Part shown: positions 54,189 to 63,538 of the stretch, in pieces
Position numbering within the stretch: the stretch's first letter is position 1
Layout: each line of letters begins with the position of its first letter
Assembly (NCBI RefSeq): GCF_013204855.1
Contig: NZ_JABMKZ010000037.1
Location: 1-64,000, forward strand
Direction of reading: 5' to 3'
Length of the DNA stretch: 64,000 nucleotides
From: Paenibacillus alba
Lineage (GTDB): Bacteria > Bacillota > Bacilli > Paenibacillales > NBRC-103111
Program-made: the position numbers and the translations under genes
The notes under the pieces: model-generated
The model's input: only the letters and a program-made list of their open reading frames with translations
The model's database searches: none
What the model was told of the DNA's origin: nothing

Positions 54189-54749
54189 TTATTTATTAAA
54201 TTTGCCCATCGTCTTCTCGAAAGGCTCTCCCAAGCTGGACAACATCGCTTCACAGGTAAGATCAAGCACATCTTCGATGGACTTCATTTCTTCTTTGGAA
54301 AAGTTGGATAAGACATAATCTGCGATATTGTAGCCTGGAGCCGGTCTGTTCACTCCCATGCGGATACGGTTGAAGCTCTGTGTCCCGCCATGCTGAATGA
54401 TGGATTTAATCCCATTATGGCCCCCTGGACTCCCTTGATAACGAAGCCGAATCTGACCGAAAGATGTATCCATATCGTCATAAATGATCGTGACATCCTC
54501 CAGCTTCGCTTTATAGAAGTCCAAGAAGGCTCTCATGGATTCGCCGGATAAGTTCATGTAGGTCATCGGTTTAAGCAAATAAACCTTCGTCCCATTGATA
54601 TTGCCCTCGCCCAGAAGCCCCTTGCATTTATTTTGAAAAGAGGTAATCCCCCATTTGGCTGCAAAACGGTCAATGGCCATGAAGCCGATATTATGCCGAT
54701 TCATCTCATATTGTTTACCCGGGTTACCCAGTCCGATAAAACATTTCAT
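54189..54749 (-). CDS. spoVC: Peptidyl-tRNA hydrolase (SpoVC)
   Basis: Pth recycles peptidyl-tRNA. The catalytic His is in YEMNRHNIGFMAID, and KPMTYMNLSGE, YDDMDTSFGQIRLRYQGSPGGHNGIKSI and RIRMGVNRP are family signatures. 186 residues as usual. AGGAGG precedes the ATG. It keeps the B. subtilis order upstream of fin. Confidence 0.97.
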   Translation of the reverse strand: MKCFIGLGNPGKQYEMNRHNIGFMAIDRFAAKWGITSFQNKCKGLLGEGNINGTKVYLLKPMTYMNLSGESMRAFLDFYKAKLEDVTIIYDDMDTSFGQIRLRYQGSPGGHNGIKSIIQHGGTQSFNRIRMGVNRPAPGYNIADYVLSNFSKEEMKSIEDVLDLTCEAMLSSLGEPFEKTMGKFNK

Positions 54750-54818
54750 TTTCTTCTAAGTCCTCCTAGATCTCTATGTAAAAAAATCAAATTCAAAGCT
54801 GCGGGTGAATCAGCAAAT

Positions 54819-55019
54819 ATGTATCTTAACGGTCAACAGCTTACAAGCAATCTGCATTACCAAGATCATCTGGATGCCAGCATTCCCGTCCAAGTATACT
54901 ATCAAAATCTCCACAAGGATATAGGCTTCATTGAAATTTACAGCCCGCAATTCGTTAAAATCAATCATACATTTTACAATCGAAAAACTCACGTTTTTCT
55001 TTCGCGGCCCGGGTATTAA
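54819..55019 (+). CDS. Small hypothetical protein, plus strand, between spoVC and ctc
   Basis: A 66-residue frame (starts MYLNGQQLTSNLHYQDHL, ends VFLSRPGY) read opposite to its neighbours. Composition looks like a real soluble, Tyr-rich protein (PVQVYYQNLHKDIGFIEIY), and the frame fills most of the 508-bp gap. The binding site (GGGTGA, 11 nt upstream) is weak. I have the impression that similar small proteins occur at this place in Paenibacillus but cannot check it. A minus-strand frame of 60 codons overlaps and looks less protein-like. Confidence 0.5.
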   Translation: MYLNGQQLTSNLHYQDHLDASIPVQVYYQNLHKDIGFIEIYSPQFVKINHTFYNRKTHVFLSRPGY

Positions 55020-55100
55020 ACGCTTACAACTTAAAAAGCCGTCTCAACCATATTCACTAATATTGACGTTTTCAAAGTAGAAAACATAAGAATAACCATA

Positions 55101-55145
55101 AAACACAGGCGAATTCCCATTCAAATTGAATGAAAATCCGCCTGT
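55101..55145 (-). terminator. ctc terminator
   Basis: On the minus strand ACAGGCGGATTTTCATTC pairs with GAATGGGAATTCGCCTGT over about 17 bp with few mismatches and is followed by GTTTTATGG. It lies 110 bp after the ctc stop. On the plus strand it could also end the 66-residue gene. Confidence 0.7.
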
Positions 55146-55258
55146 ATCTACTTTAGTCATCTCACACCATCAAAAATAAACGTTTTTCAGCGACCTCCTC
55201 CTAGGAGAAGGCATCTTATCTTGCAGCTCATGATCCGATCGAATAGCTGCTTTGCAGG

Positions 55259-55903
55259 CTACACCGGTTGTTCGGCTGTCGCAGCCTCGTTCGATGATTC
55301 CGCTTCCCCAACTCTCTCCTCGTTGTTCGCAGGCTGCGGCACATCCGTTTCTTTCTGCGGCGCAAGCACGGTTAGAATCAAATCGTTGGAGTCCGATTTC
55401 ACTTCAATTCCTGCAGGTACCGTAATTTGGTTCACAAGGATGTTCTCGCCAAGTCCCACATTCGAAATATCCACTTGAATCGAACCTGGTATTTGACTCG
55501 GCAGACAGCGAATCTCCAACTCGTGCATTTGAATCTGCACAATGCCGCCTTCTTTGGTGCCCTCGGCCTCGCCGATGAATTCCAGGGCCACAACCGTTTT
55601 CACCGGCTCATCCATATTAATCTGGTGAAAATCAACATGCAGCAAAACGCGGCTGAGCGGATTGCGCTGTATTTCATTGATCATAACAGGCTGTTTGCCA
55701 CCGCCATCCGGCAGATCCAGATCAATAATCGCATGCGGGTTGTGACGCAGCAGTGCCATTAATTCCTTCTGATCAACCGTAATGACCGTAGCAGCTACCT
55801 TCTTGCCGTAAACAACAGCAGGAATTCTTCCTTTCGCACGCAGTTGTTTAATATCAGATTTTGTTGCTTCTTTGCGGGCTTCCGCTTTTAACGACAATAC
55901 CAT
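55259..55903 (-). CDS. ctc: Ribosomal protein bL25/general stress protein Ctc
   Basis: A 5S rRNA-binding ribosomal protein of the long TL5/Ctc type: an N-terminal L25 domain (1-95, LRAKGRIPAVVYGKKV) and a C-terminal beta domain (about 96-185), ending in an acidic Glu/Ala tail. 214 residues. AGGAGG precedes the ATG. In B. subtilis it is a sigma-B-controlled gene; a sigma-B promoter was looked for but not found. The usual upstream neighbour prs is missing. Confidence 0.95.
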   Translation of the reverse strand: MVLSLKAEARKEATKSDIKQLRAKGRIPAVVYGKKVAATVITVDQKELMALLRHNPHAIIDLDLPDGGGKQPVMINEIQRNPLSRVLLHVDFHQINMDEPVKTVVALEFIGEAEGTKEGGIVQIQMHELEIRCLPSQIPGSIQVDISNVGLGENILVNQITVPAGIEVKSDSNDLILTVLAPQKETDVPQPANNEERVGEAESSNEAATAEQPV

Positions 55904-56074
55904 AAGAAAAAGAACCTCCTAAGCGTTTTGCCCGGCATGCTCATGTTACAAGCAACACCGAGTGGGTCATAGCTAATGCATAGCGTACCCAACCTTAAGA
56001 AGTTCCATCCAAATTCCCCCTCATGAAGGGAGATTTACCGATTTATAGCGATTCGCTTCATAATGCTTACATGC
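55904..56074 (-). other. glmU-ctc gap where prs would be expected
   Basis: In B. subtilis and many relatives prs (PRPP synthetase, about 950 bp) lies here. This gap of 171 bp contains only a short CCC/GGGG hairpin (near 56019-56036) and the ctc leader; no fragment resembling prs is seen. Confidence 0.7.
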
Positions 56075-57478
56075 TTACTCTTTGCTTGCTTTATTAGCTT
56101 TCTTCGCTTTCATTCGCACTTTAATTTTATCCGCGTAGCCTGGCTTGTTGACTTGCCGCTCACGGGCAATCGCCAGATCGCCGTCAGGTACGGCATGCGT
56201 AATTGTAGAGCCGGCAACGACATAAGCGCCATTGCCAATCTTCACAGGAGCAATCAGATTCACATTGCTGCCCACGAAAGCATCATCGCCGATCTCTGTC
56301 AGACTCTTATTGAATCCATCATAATTCACCGTAATAGCGCCACAGCCGATGTTCACATTCGTCCCGACAACAGCATCCCCCACATAACTTAAATGGGACA
56401 CTTTGCTTCCGTCGCCAACCGTCGCGTTCTTAATTTCTACGAAATCACCGATTTTCACTTGTTTCCCGATGTTCGCGCCAGGTCTTAGATAAGCAAACGG
56501 GCCTACACTCGCTTCGTTATCTACAAAAGCATCCTGAAGAACAGACTGTTTAATGGTCACGTCATCTTTAATGATGGAATCGATAATTTCCGTTTGCGGT
56601 CCAATCGTACACTGCTCGCCGATAACGGTGCTTCCGCGCAAAATCGTACCTGGCAGCAGCACCGTATCCGCCCCGATGGTAACATCCTTTTCGATATAAG
56701 TGTTTGCGGGATCGATAATGGTAACCCCATTCAGCATATGCTCACGGTTAATGCGAGCTTTGAACAAACGCTCTGCTTCCGCAAGCGCAACACGGTCATT
56801 CACACCGATAGATTCAGCCGCCTCTGCCATACAATAGCCTTGAACAACTTCTCCTGCACCCGTCAAAATGCCAATAACATCCGTCAGGTAATATTCATTT
56901 TGCACATTATTGTTCGTTACTGAGGCCAACGCTTTAAACAGCTTCTGATTATCAAAAACATATGTGCCCGTGTTGATCTCTTGAACAGCCGCTTCTTCGC
57001 TGCTGCAATCCTTCTGTTCCACGATCCGCGCCACTCGCCCGTCTTCGCCGCGAATAATTCGTCCATAGCCTTGCGGCTCATCGAGCTTCGCAGTCAGAAT
57101 GGTCGCAGCCGCACTCGACGCCTGATGCAGCTCAATTGTGCTCCGCAGCGTCGCTTCTGAGATTAGAGGGGTGTCCCCGCATATCACAATGGTCAGCCCG
57201 TCTTCTTGCCCGAGTGCTTCCTTCGCTTGAAGAACGGCATGCCCCGTCCCTAACTGCTGCTCCTGCAGCGCATATTCGGCGCGATCTCCCAGATAGCCTT
57301 TGACAGCCTCCGCACCAAATCCAACAATAACCAACGTCTTCGTTACTTCTATATGCTGCAGCGTATCAACAACGTGCCCTACCATCGGTTTGCCAACGAC
57401 CGGATGAAGCACCTTGTAAAGCTTGGATTTCATGCGTTTCCCTTGTCCTGCCGCTAATACAATCGCCATGAGCTTCAA
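56075..57478 (-). CDS. glmU: Bifunctional UDP-N-acetylglucosamine pyrophosphorylase/glucosamine-1-phosphate acetyltransferase
   Basis: GlmU makes UDP-GlcNAc for peptidoglycan and wall polymers. The N-terminal uridyltransferase domain has [28 protein letters not shown]; the C-terminal left-handed beta-helix (about 250-450) carries the hexapeptide repeats and the acetyltransferase site ([20 protein letters not shown]). 467 residues. The start is a TTG; an ATG three codons later is possible. The lysine-rich C-terminus ([15 protein letters not shown]) is a little unusual. Confidence 0.96.
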   Translation of the reverse strand: MKLMAIVLAAGQGKRMKSKLYKVLHPVVGKPMVGHVVDTLQHIEVTKTLVIVGFGAEAVKGYLGDRAEYALQEQQLGTGHAVLQAKEALGQEDGLTIVICGDTPLISEATLRSTIELHQASSAAATILTAKLDEPQGYGRIIRGEDGRVARIVEQKDCSSEEAAVQEINTGTYVFDNQKLFKALASVTNNNVQNEYYLTDVIGILTGAGEVVQGYCMAEAAESIGVNDRVALAEAERLFKARINREHMLNGVTIIDPANTYIEKDVTIGADTVLLPGTILRGSTVIGEQCTIGPQTEIIDSIIKDDVTIKQSVLQDAFVDNEASVGPFAYLRPGANIGKQVKIGDFVEIKNATVGDGSKVSHLSYVGDAVVGTNVNIGCGAITVNYDGFNKSLTEIGDDAFVGSNVNLIAPVKIGNGAYVVAGSTITHAVPDGDLAIARERQVNKPGYADKIKVRMKAKKANKASKE

Positions 57479-57569
57479 CTACCATCCAACCCCCTTATTC
57501 TAAATGATCCCACGAATATATGGTTAATTGATCAGTTCATCACCAAATATAGCATCAAACCTACCCCAA

Positions 57570-57596
57570 AGAAAAGAGAGCCTCAAGGGCTCTCTC
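57570..57596 (-). terminator. spoVG terminator
   Basis: On the minus strand AGAGAGCC pairs with GGCTCTCT around CTTGA, followed by TTTCTTT. Confidence 0.88.
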
Positions 57597-57607
57597 ATTA
57601 AGTTAGA

Positions 57608-57898
<291 letters not shown>

Positions 57899-57933
57899 TC
57901 ACCACCTTTTTCCATCTCTGAGACTTGGGTGAT

Positions 57934-57962
57934 ATATTCCACATCCTCATGCAAATTCCTTC
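57934..57962 (-). promoter_or_regulatory. spoVG sigma-H promoter
   Basis: On the minus strand GAAGGAATT (57954-57962) matches the -35 consensus RNAGGAWWW and GTGGAATAT (57934-57942) matches the -10 consensus RNNGAATWW, with an 11-bp spacer. The AT-rich stretch upstream (57963-58010) is also known from spoVG promoters. Confidence 0.88.
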
Positions 57963-58010
57963 TTCTTTTTTTGAAATTTTCGATAATTTTATACAATCTT
58001 AATGTTAATG

Positions 58011-58394
58011 TTAAATTTCGACAGGAATCACAGCAATTAACTCTATTTCGACAAAAACATCGCGTGGCAATCGCGCCACTTCCACTGTAGATCTAGCCGG
58101 TTTATGGTCTCCAAAATAGGTGGCATAAATCTCATTCAACTCTGCAAACTGATTCATGTCTTTAAGAAAAACAGTCGCTTTGACAACTTGGCCAAAAGAG
58201 GACCCTGCTGCTTCGAGCACGCCTTTCAAATTCGCGAATACCTGATGCGCTTGTTCCTTGATACCGCCTTCAACAATTTGCCCGTCCAAACCAAGCGGGA
58301 TTTGTCCCGAGGTGAAGAGCAGATTGCCCAGCTTAACAGCCTGTGAATAAGGTCCGATGGCAGCAGGCGCTGCCGAAGTTGAAATCAATTCCAT
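58011..58394 (-). CDS. ridA: Reactive intermediate/imine deaminase RidA (YabJ)
   Basis: A 127-residue YjgF/RidA protein that hydrolyses 2-aminoacrylate and other imines. Signatures: [23 protein letters not shown] and the Arg/Glu site in [23 protein letters not shown]. It follows purR by 3 bp, the B. subtilis purR-yabJ-spoVG order. Confidence 0.97.
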   Translation of the reverse strand: MELISTSAAPAAIGPYSQAVKLGNLLFTSGQIPLGLDGQIVEGGIKEQAHQVFANLKGVLEAAGSSFGQVVKATVFLKDMNQFAELNEIYATYFGDHKPARSTVEVARLPRDVFVEIELIAVIPVEI

Positions 58395-58397
58395 CGT

Positions 58398-59234
58398 CTA
58401 GGATTCTCCTTTTTTAGCGTCAAAATAATTACCCGGCTCTACCGTGATCTGCTTGGTCTTGGAGTCTACGCCGTACAAGCGAGCCAGAGATACATATTGG
58501 TCAACGAGATGCTCCTCGACTTCACAGGATTCCATGAAGACGCCCACCCCTTGGACAGTGGCCTTGAATTCAGCCAACAAATCCATCATGCCGTGAATGG
58601 TGCCTCCTACGTGCATGAAATCGTCAATGATAAGGACTTTTGATTCTTCTTTCAACGCCCGTCTCGCGAGCGACATCGTCTGAATACGTTTGTTCGAACC
58701 CGAGACATAGTTAATGCTTACAGCCGAGCCTTCTGTCACGCGACTGTCTCTGCGAACCACGACAACAGGCAGATTCATATAAGTAGCCGTCGCATAAGCG
58801 AGCGGAATGCCTTTCGTTTCTACGGTCATAATGACATCAATATCTCGACCAGCGAAAGCGGATGCAAACGTTTTGCCGATTTCGTTCAAATATTGGGGCT
58901 GCCCCATAATATCAGACATATACAAGTAACCGCCCGGTAGGATCCGTTCCGGCTGCTGCAGTTGCAAACAGAGATTTTGAATAAATTTCAGCGAGGTTTC
59001 CTTCGGTACTTTCGGTGAGAATTTCACACCGCCGGCTGCTCCCGCAAGCGTATGCAGTTCACCCAGTCCTTCTTCCTCGAACACTTCTTTGATGATCGCT
59101 AAATCTTCACTAATCGAGGACTTAGCTGAGTTGTAACGCTCGGCAAAAGTCGTTAAAGGGATTAACGAATGGGGGCGAAACAACAAATATTGCGTCATTT
59201 CTACCAGCCTAGCGCTCCTTTTCAACTTTTTCAT
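58398..59234 (-). CDS. purR: Purine operon repressor PurR
   Basis: The Bacillus-type purine repressor: an N-terminal winged-helix domain (about 1-75) and a phosphoribosyltransferase-like domain with the PRPP motif VLIIDDFMHVGGTIHG (about 203-218) that senses PRPP. The ATG with GGGGGG 7 nt upstream gives 278 residues. A PurBox half-site lies downstream of its promoter, so it likely regulates itself. Confidence 0.96.
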   Translation of the reverse strand: MKKLKRSARLVEMTQYLLFRPHSLIPLTTFAERYNSAKSSISEDLAIIKEVFEEEGLGELHTLAGAAGGVKFSPKVPKETSLKFIQNLCLQLQQPERILPGGYLYMSDIMGQPQYLNEIGKTFASAFAGRDIDVIMTVETKGIPLAYATATYMNLPVVVVRRDSRVTEGSAVSINYVSGSNKRIQTMSLARRALKEESKVLIIDDFMHVGGTIHGMMDLLAEFKATVQGVGVFMESCEVEEHLVDQYVSLARLYGVDSKTKQITVEPGNYFDAKKGES

Positions 59235-59249
59235 CGCACTACCCCCCAT

Positions 59250-59262
59250 AAATCCGAATATT
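59250..59262 (-). promoter_or_regulatory. PurBox (PurR binding half-site)
   Basis: On the minus strand AATATTCGGATTT matches AWWGTTCGGWWWT in 12 of 13 positions. It lies just after the expected start point of purR. The second, inverted PurBox that strong sites have was not found. Confidence 0.6.
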
Positions 59263-59270
59263 ATAAAGAA

Positions 59271-59300
59271 AATATACCACTTTTATACGTATTTATTCAA
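59271..59300 (-). promoter_or_regulatory. purR promoter
   Basis: On the minus strand TTGAAT (59295-59300), 18 bp, TATATT (59271-59276). Confidence 0.7.
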
Positions 59301-59393
59301 GCTTCACATGAAAATTATATTAACACAAACATAACATCGATCTAACATATAATCAAATTTCGCAGCCTTTTTGTCACACCGACCCTACACAAG

Positions 59394-59420
59394 GAAAAAG
59401 GGCCCTGTTCAGGGGCCCCC
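59394..59420 (-). terminator. ispE terminator
   Basis: On the minus strand GGGCCCCTG-AAC-AGGGCCC, then TTTTT; 20 bp after ispE. Confidence 0.85.
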
Positions 59421-59439
59421 GCCTGCATCACACACCACG

Positions 59440-60294
59440 CTACGTCAACATCCGCACTGCATAAACATCCTTGCAAAATCCACGCAAACCATTGTAGATT
59501 CTGGCCACTTTCGCTTCTTTGGAAACAAGCCCGAAGACTGTCGGTCCGCTGCCTGACATTAATACACCGTCAGCTCCCAGCCGCTGCATGCACTCTTTGA
59601 GATGTCTCACCTCTGGATAAAGATCCAGCGTCACTTCCTCCAGCACGTTGCCAAGATTCCCGCAAAGCTGATCAAACTGCTTATGACGAATGGCACTTAG
59701 CACATTGTCCGTAGAAGGATGATGTTTAATGTTCCGCGCATTCAGTTTCCCGTAAATCTCCGAGGTGGACACATTGATAGGCGGCTTCGCCAAGATCACC
59801 CAGCACTGAGGCGGAGAAACGATAGGCTCCAGCTTCTCTCCGCGCCCCCTTGCTACAGCCGTGCCTCCTGTGACACAGAAGGGCACATCAGAGCCAAGCT
59901 CTGCGCCAAGCACCTGAAGCTCTTCCATGGGAATATTCAAGTTCCACAGCCGATTCAACCCTCTGAGCGTTGCCGCCGCATCGCTGCTGCCTCCAGCTAA
60001 GCCCGCAGCCACAGGGATCTGCTTGTCCAGATGAATGTAGACTCCTTGCTTGACGTCATAACGATCCTTAATCAGACGTGCCGCTTGGAAGGCCAGGTTC
60101 TTCTCATCCAGCGGAATATATCCCGCTTGACTGGAGATGATGATCGTGTCACGCGCGAGCTCCTGCATTTCGATCCGATCCGCCAGGTCGACCATCGTCA
60201 TCACCATTTCAACTTCATGGTAACCGTCCGCTCTTTTATGTAAAACATCAAGGGATAAATTAATTTTCGCCGGTGCTTTCTCAAAAATCTTCAT
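59440..60294 (-). CDS. ispE: 4-diphosphocytidyl-2-C-methyl-D-erythritol kinase
   Basis: IspE is a GHMP-type kinase of the non-mevalonate isoprenoid pathway. The substrate site [25 protein letters not shown] and the ATP loop [21 protein letters not shown] are clear; GSGPTVFG closes the C-terminal half. 284 residues. AAGGTG precedes the ATG. It keeps its B. subtilis place between sspF and purR. Confidence 0.97.
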   Translation of the reverse strand: MKIFEKAPAKINLSLDVLHKRADGYHEVEMVMTMVDLADRIEMQELARDTIIISSQAGYIPLDEKNLAFQAARLIKDRYDVKQGVYIHLDKQIPVAAGLAGGSSDAAATLRGLNRLWNLNIPMEELQVLGAELGSDVPFCVTGGTAVARGRGEKLEPIVSPPQCWVILAKPPINVSTSEIYGKLNARNIKHHPSTDNVLSAIRHKQFDQLCGNLGNVLEEVTLDLYPEVRHLKECMQRLGADGVLMSGSGPTVFGLVSKEAKVARIYNGLRGFCKDVYAVRMLT

Positions 60295-60344
60295 ACGATC
60301 ACCTTCTTTTGCTCGATTGCCGTTAAAATATTATAACAAAAGCG

Positions 60345-60375
60345 CAAAAAAAAAGCTAAAGCAATCGCTTTAGCT
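60345..60375 (-). terminator. sspF terminator
   Basis: On the minus strand AGCTAAAGC pairs perfectly with GCTTTAGCT around GATT, then a run of T. Confidence 0.92.
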
Positions 60376-60376
60376 C

Positions 60377-60904
60377 TTAATGGGGACGATGTTCCATCTG
60401 CGAAGCTTGCTGGGAGCCTGCAATCATCTGATTTAGAAAAGCCGGATTAGGCTGACTAGATGCAGTTGAATTCCCATTATAGCTGCTGTTTGTGACAGGT
60501 GAGTAGGCGTAAGCAGGCTTATAGGAGGATTGACCTTGCTGCATGCCTCCATATCCATTTTGCTGAAAGACAGGCTGTGAATAGTTCTGTTGAGACTGTA
60601 CTGGCGTCTGCACAGCTTGATTATAATTAGATGGCGCATAGCCGCTTGGTTGATTGTAAGTTGGTTGATTATACGTCGGCTGATTATACGTGGATTGTGT
60701 GGACTGCATGGTTGACGGAGACGAACCCGTGTACTGCTTCGCCAAGTGCTCCTGAGCGATTTGAATCGCCCGCTTCACCATATTTCCCGCATCCTTCGTT
60801 CGAATGCCTTCCCAGCCTTCACGCTGCACCACTTCGTAAAACCCAAGATCCTTGGCTAATTCATATTTAAAATTTTCGGACATAACGCCTCTTCTACGAC
60901 CCAT
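60377..60904 (-). CDS. sspF: SspF-type small acid-soluble spore protein with long Gln/Asn/Pro-rich tail
   Basis: Residues 1-58 ([20 protein letters not shown], then [22 protein letters not shown] onward) match the alpha/beta-type SASP family member SspF, which coats forespore DNA. B. subtilis SspF ends there (about 61 residues); here a further 115 residues follow, rich in Gln, Asn, Ser, Tyr and Pro, with three exact TYNQP repeats. The frame is open with a terminator directly after the stop, so the tail seems real. GGAGG lies upstream. Function of the tail is unknown. Confidence 0.88.
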   Translation of the reverse strand: MGRRRGVMSENFKYELAKDLGFYEVVQREGWEGIRTKDAGNMVKRAIQIAQEHLAKQYTGSSPSTMQSTQSTYNQPTYNQPTYNQPSGYAPSNYNQAVQTPVQSQQNYSQPVFQQNGYGGMQQGQSSYKPAYAYSPVTNSSYNGNSTASSQPNPAFLNQMIAGSQQASQMEHRPH

Positions 60905-60979
60905 ACCCTAACCTCCTTCGTTGTTTTCCTTCTGAAAGTAGGTTTAGTATGCCCATTGGAAGAAGGTCCATACAAATGC

Positions 60980-61000
60980 AAAAACAGACCCTCAGGTCTG
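60980..61000 (-). terminator. veg terminator
   Basis: On the minus strand CAGACC-TGAG-GGTCTG followed by TTTTTGC. Confidence 0.85.
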
Positions 61001-61022
61001 CTCATATTAGAAACTATTTAAG

Positions 61023-61298
61023 CTAATGTTGGATATAGGTGATACGAACCTGGCCATCGTCGTTACATACCGTAACTTCAACGGACTCAGTAAGGATATC
61101 GGCGTAGCTGTAAGACACTCGTTTAAAGGCGTGTGACTCTTGATCTAATTTCACAATAAACACAGAAGGGTAGGTTTCTTCTAAAACACCGGAACGCTCA
61201 ACAGTCTTACGACGGCCACCATTCGCTCTCAACATGATCTTCTGCCCAACGTGGGGCTCCAAACTGCGTTTGATCTCCAACAGCGCATTTTTTGCCAT
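61023..61298 (-). CDS. veg: Veg protein
   Basis: A 91-residue protein of the Veg (DUF1021) family: [42 protein letters not shown]. In B. subtilis Veg stimulates biofilm matrix genes by acting against SinR. The ATG at MAKNALLEI with AGGTGG upstream is preferred over a TTG two codons earlier. It is driven by two near-perfect promoters, as expected for this strongly expressed gene. Confidence 0.95.
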   Translation of the reverse strand: MAKNALLEIKRSLEPHVGQKIMLRANGGRRKTVERSGVLEETYPSVFIVKLDQESHAFKRVSYSYADILTESVEVTVCNDDGQVRITYIQH

Positions 61299-61325
61299 TG
61301 TCAACTACCACCTCTTTCCTTGTCA

Positions 61326-61354
61326 ATTATAACCCATTCAGACAGGCATGTCAA
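61326..61354 (-). promoter_or_regulatory. veg promoter, proximal
   Basis: On the minus strand TTGACA (61349-61354), 17 bp, TATAAT (61326-61331): exact sigma-A consensus. Confidence 0.88.
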
Positions 61355-61366
61355 ACAGGGGCAAAT

Positions 61367-61396
61367 ATTATATCAGCACCACAATCCTGTTGTCAA
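61367..61396 (-). promoter_or_regulatory. veg promoter, distal
   Basis: On the minus strand TTGACA (61391-61396), 18 bp, TATAAT (61367-61372). It lies 41-42 bp upstream of the proximal promoter. Confidence 0.85.
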
Positions 61397-61473
61397 CGGC
61401 ATTTTCGCCTAAATTCTGATTTCCCCATTCTACAGGTTGTCTCCAAAGTTCGCAAATTATTCACACTTTTCCA

Positions 61474-61533
61474 ATAAAAAAAGAACACCTACTCCGTCAT
61501 CCTTCTCCTAAGAGAGGAACGACAAGCAAGTGC
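61474..61533 (-). terminator. yabG terminator
   Basis: On the minus strand a long imperfect stem (AGAGCAC...CTTGTCGT-CCT with AGG-ATGACGGAG...GTGTTCT) ends in TTTTTTT. Confidence 0.7.
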
Positions 61534-61546
61534 TCTATAAAGGCCG

Positions 61547-62419
61547 TTAAACATGCTCTTCCGAATGCTGAATACCCGGAATTCCCATCCGATAGCTTCC
61601 TCTCGTCTCTACACCACCTAAGCCCTCCAAGCCTGTCACCGTCAAATCAACAATGTCCAGCATTGAGATCGTCTCTCTTACAGAGGTGTACGACAATTTG
61701 GCCGCGATGCACAGCGGATCTAGGGCATGAATGAGAATACGGGCAGGCGAACTGGCGAAATTGGCTCCAGCCCTCAGCAAAGCTTCAAAATGGGACTGGC
61801 AGGCACCAGCCACAATAATCAAGGAATCCCGATTGCGCTCGTACTGTCTGGCTATCTGTACTGCGTTCACGAAGTTTTGTGAGTTCTTATAGCTGCTTAG
61901 ATTGTTAGGACCTCTGCTTTTACGATGCTTAAGTATGCCGTCATGACCTGTAATCACCACAATATCCGGCTTAATCTGCGGCAGCAGCCTATGCAGCGCC
62001 TCCGCCATTTGCGATTCAGGGATGTAATACCCTTCTGCGGGTATGCGCAATTCTCCATAGATCTGCATACTTTTCCGCAAGTAGGTCGGATCGCCATCCA
62101 GATGCAATACTTTGCCTGGTACTTCAAAATAACTCATATTCGTTTTCTGTTTATTGGTGATGGAGATTTGATTTTTCTCCTGCAATTGCATCTGGGATTC
62201 CGCCAAACGCCGCAGCGATTCGCGAAACTCGGGCGAGCTGGATCGCGGGTGATCCATCGCTTCCGTCGGATTCGTGATGGTTAAGTCCACCAAGGGCGCA
62301 TCTGCCAGCAGTCGATAGTCCACACCTCGCAAGACAGCCTTCAACTGCTCAATGCGCTCAATTCTAAACATGACGTCTCCGCCATAGGATTTACGGGTAA
62401 CAAAGTCTCCTTGCCTCAT
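61547..62419 (-). CDS. yabG: Sporulation-specific protease YabG
   Basis: YabG cuts spore coat proteins, including SafA, and CotT-type precursors late in sporulation. The 290-residue sequence has the family core IVVITGHDGILKHRKSRG and VAGACQSHFEALLRAGANFASSPARILIHALDPL, with the likely active Cys and His in GACQSH. AGGAGGGG precedes the ATG. Location between veg and ksgA fits B. subtilis. Confidence 0.95.
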   Translation of the reverse strand: MRQGDFVTRKSYGGDVMFRIERIEQLKAVLRGVDYRLLADAPLVDLTITNPTEAMDHPRSSSPEFRESLRRLAESQMQLQEKNQISITNKQKTNMSYFEVPGKVLHLDGDPTYLRKSMQIYGELRIPAEGYYIPESQMAEALHRLLPQIKPDIVVITGHDGILKHRKSRGPNNLSSYKNSQNFVNAVQIARQYERNRDSLIIVAGACQSHFEALLRAGANFASSPARILIHALDPLCIAAKLSYTSVRETISMLDIVDLTVTGLEGLGGVETRGSYRMGIPGIQHSEEHV

Positions 62420-62474
62420 CGCAGAAATCCCCTCCTAGGGGTATCCTATGGCGAGACTGGGCATTTGGTGCGGG

Positions 62475-63425
<951 letters not shown>

Positions 63426-63538
63426 CTATCATTCATATCTACTTCTTCTAAGAAGAACTTACTTCGGAGCTTACTCCGAAACTCTCACAGGCCTCTACTG
63501 GCCCGTACGAGCGTTGCAAGCGCCTTCTCGACTAGAAT

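Noticed and set aside
55904-55990. Sigma-B promoter for ctc (GGGTAC near 55990 on the minus strand)
   Set aside because: No GTTTAA-like -35 at 13-15 bp distance.
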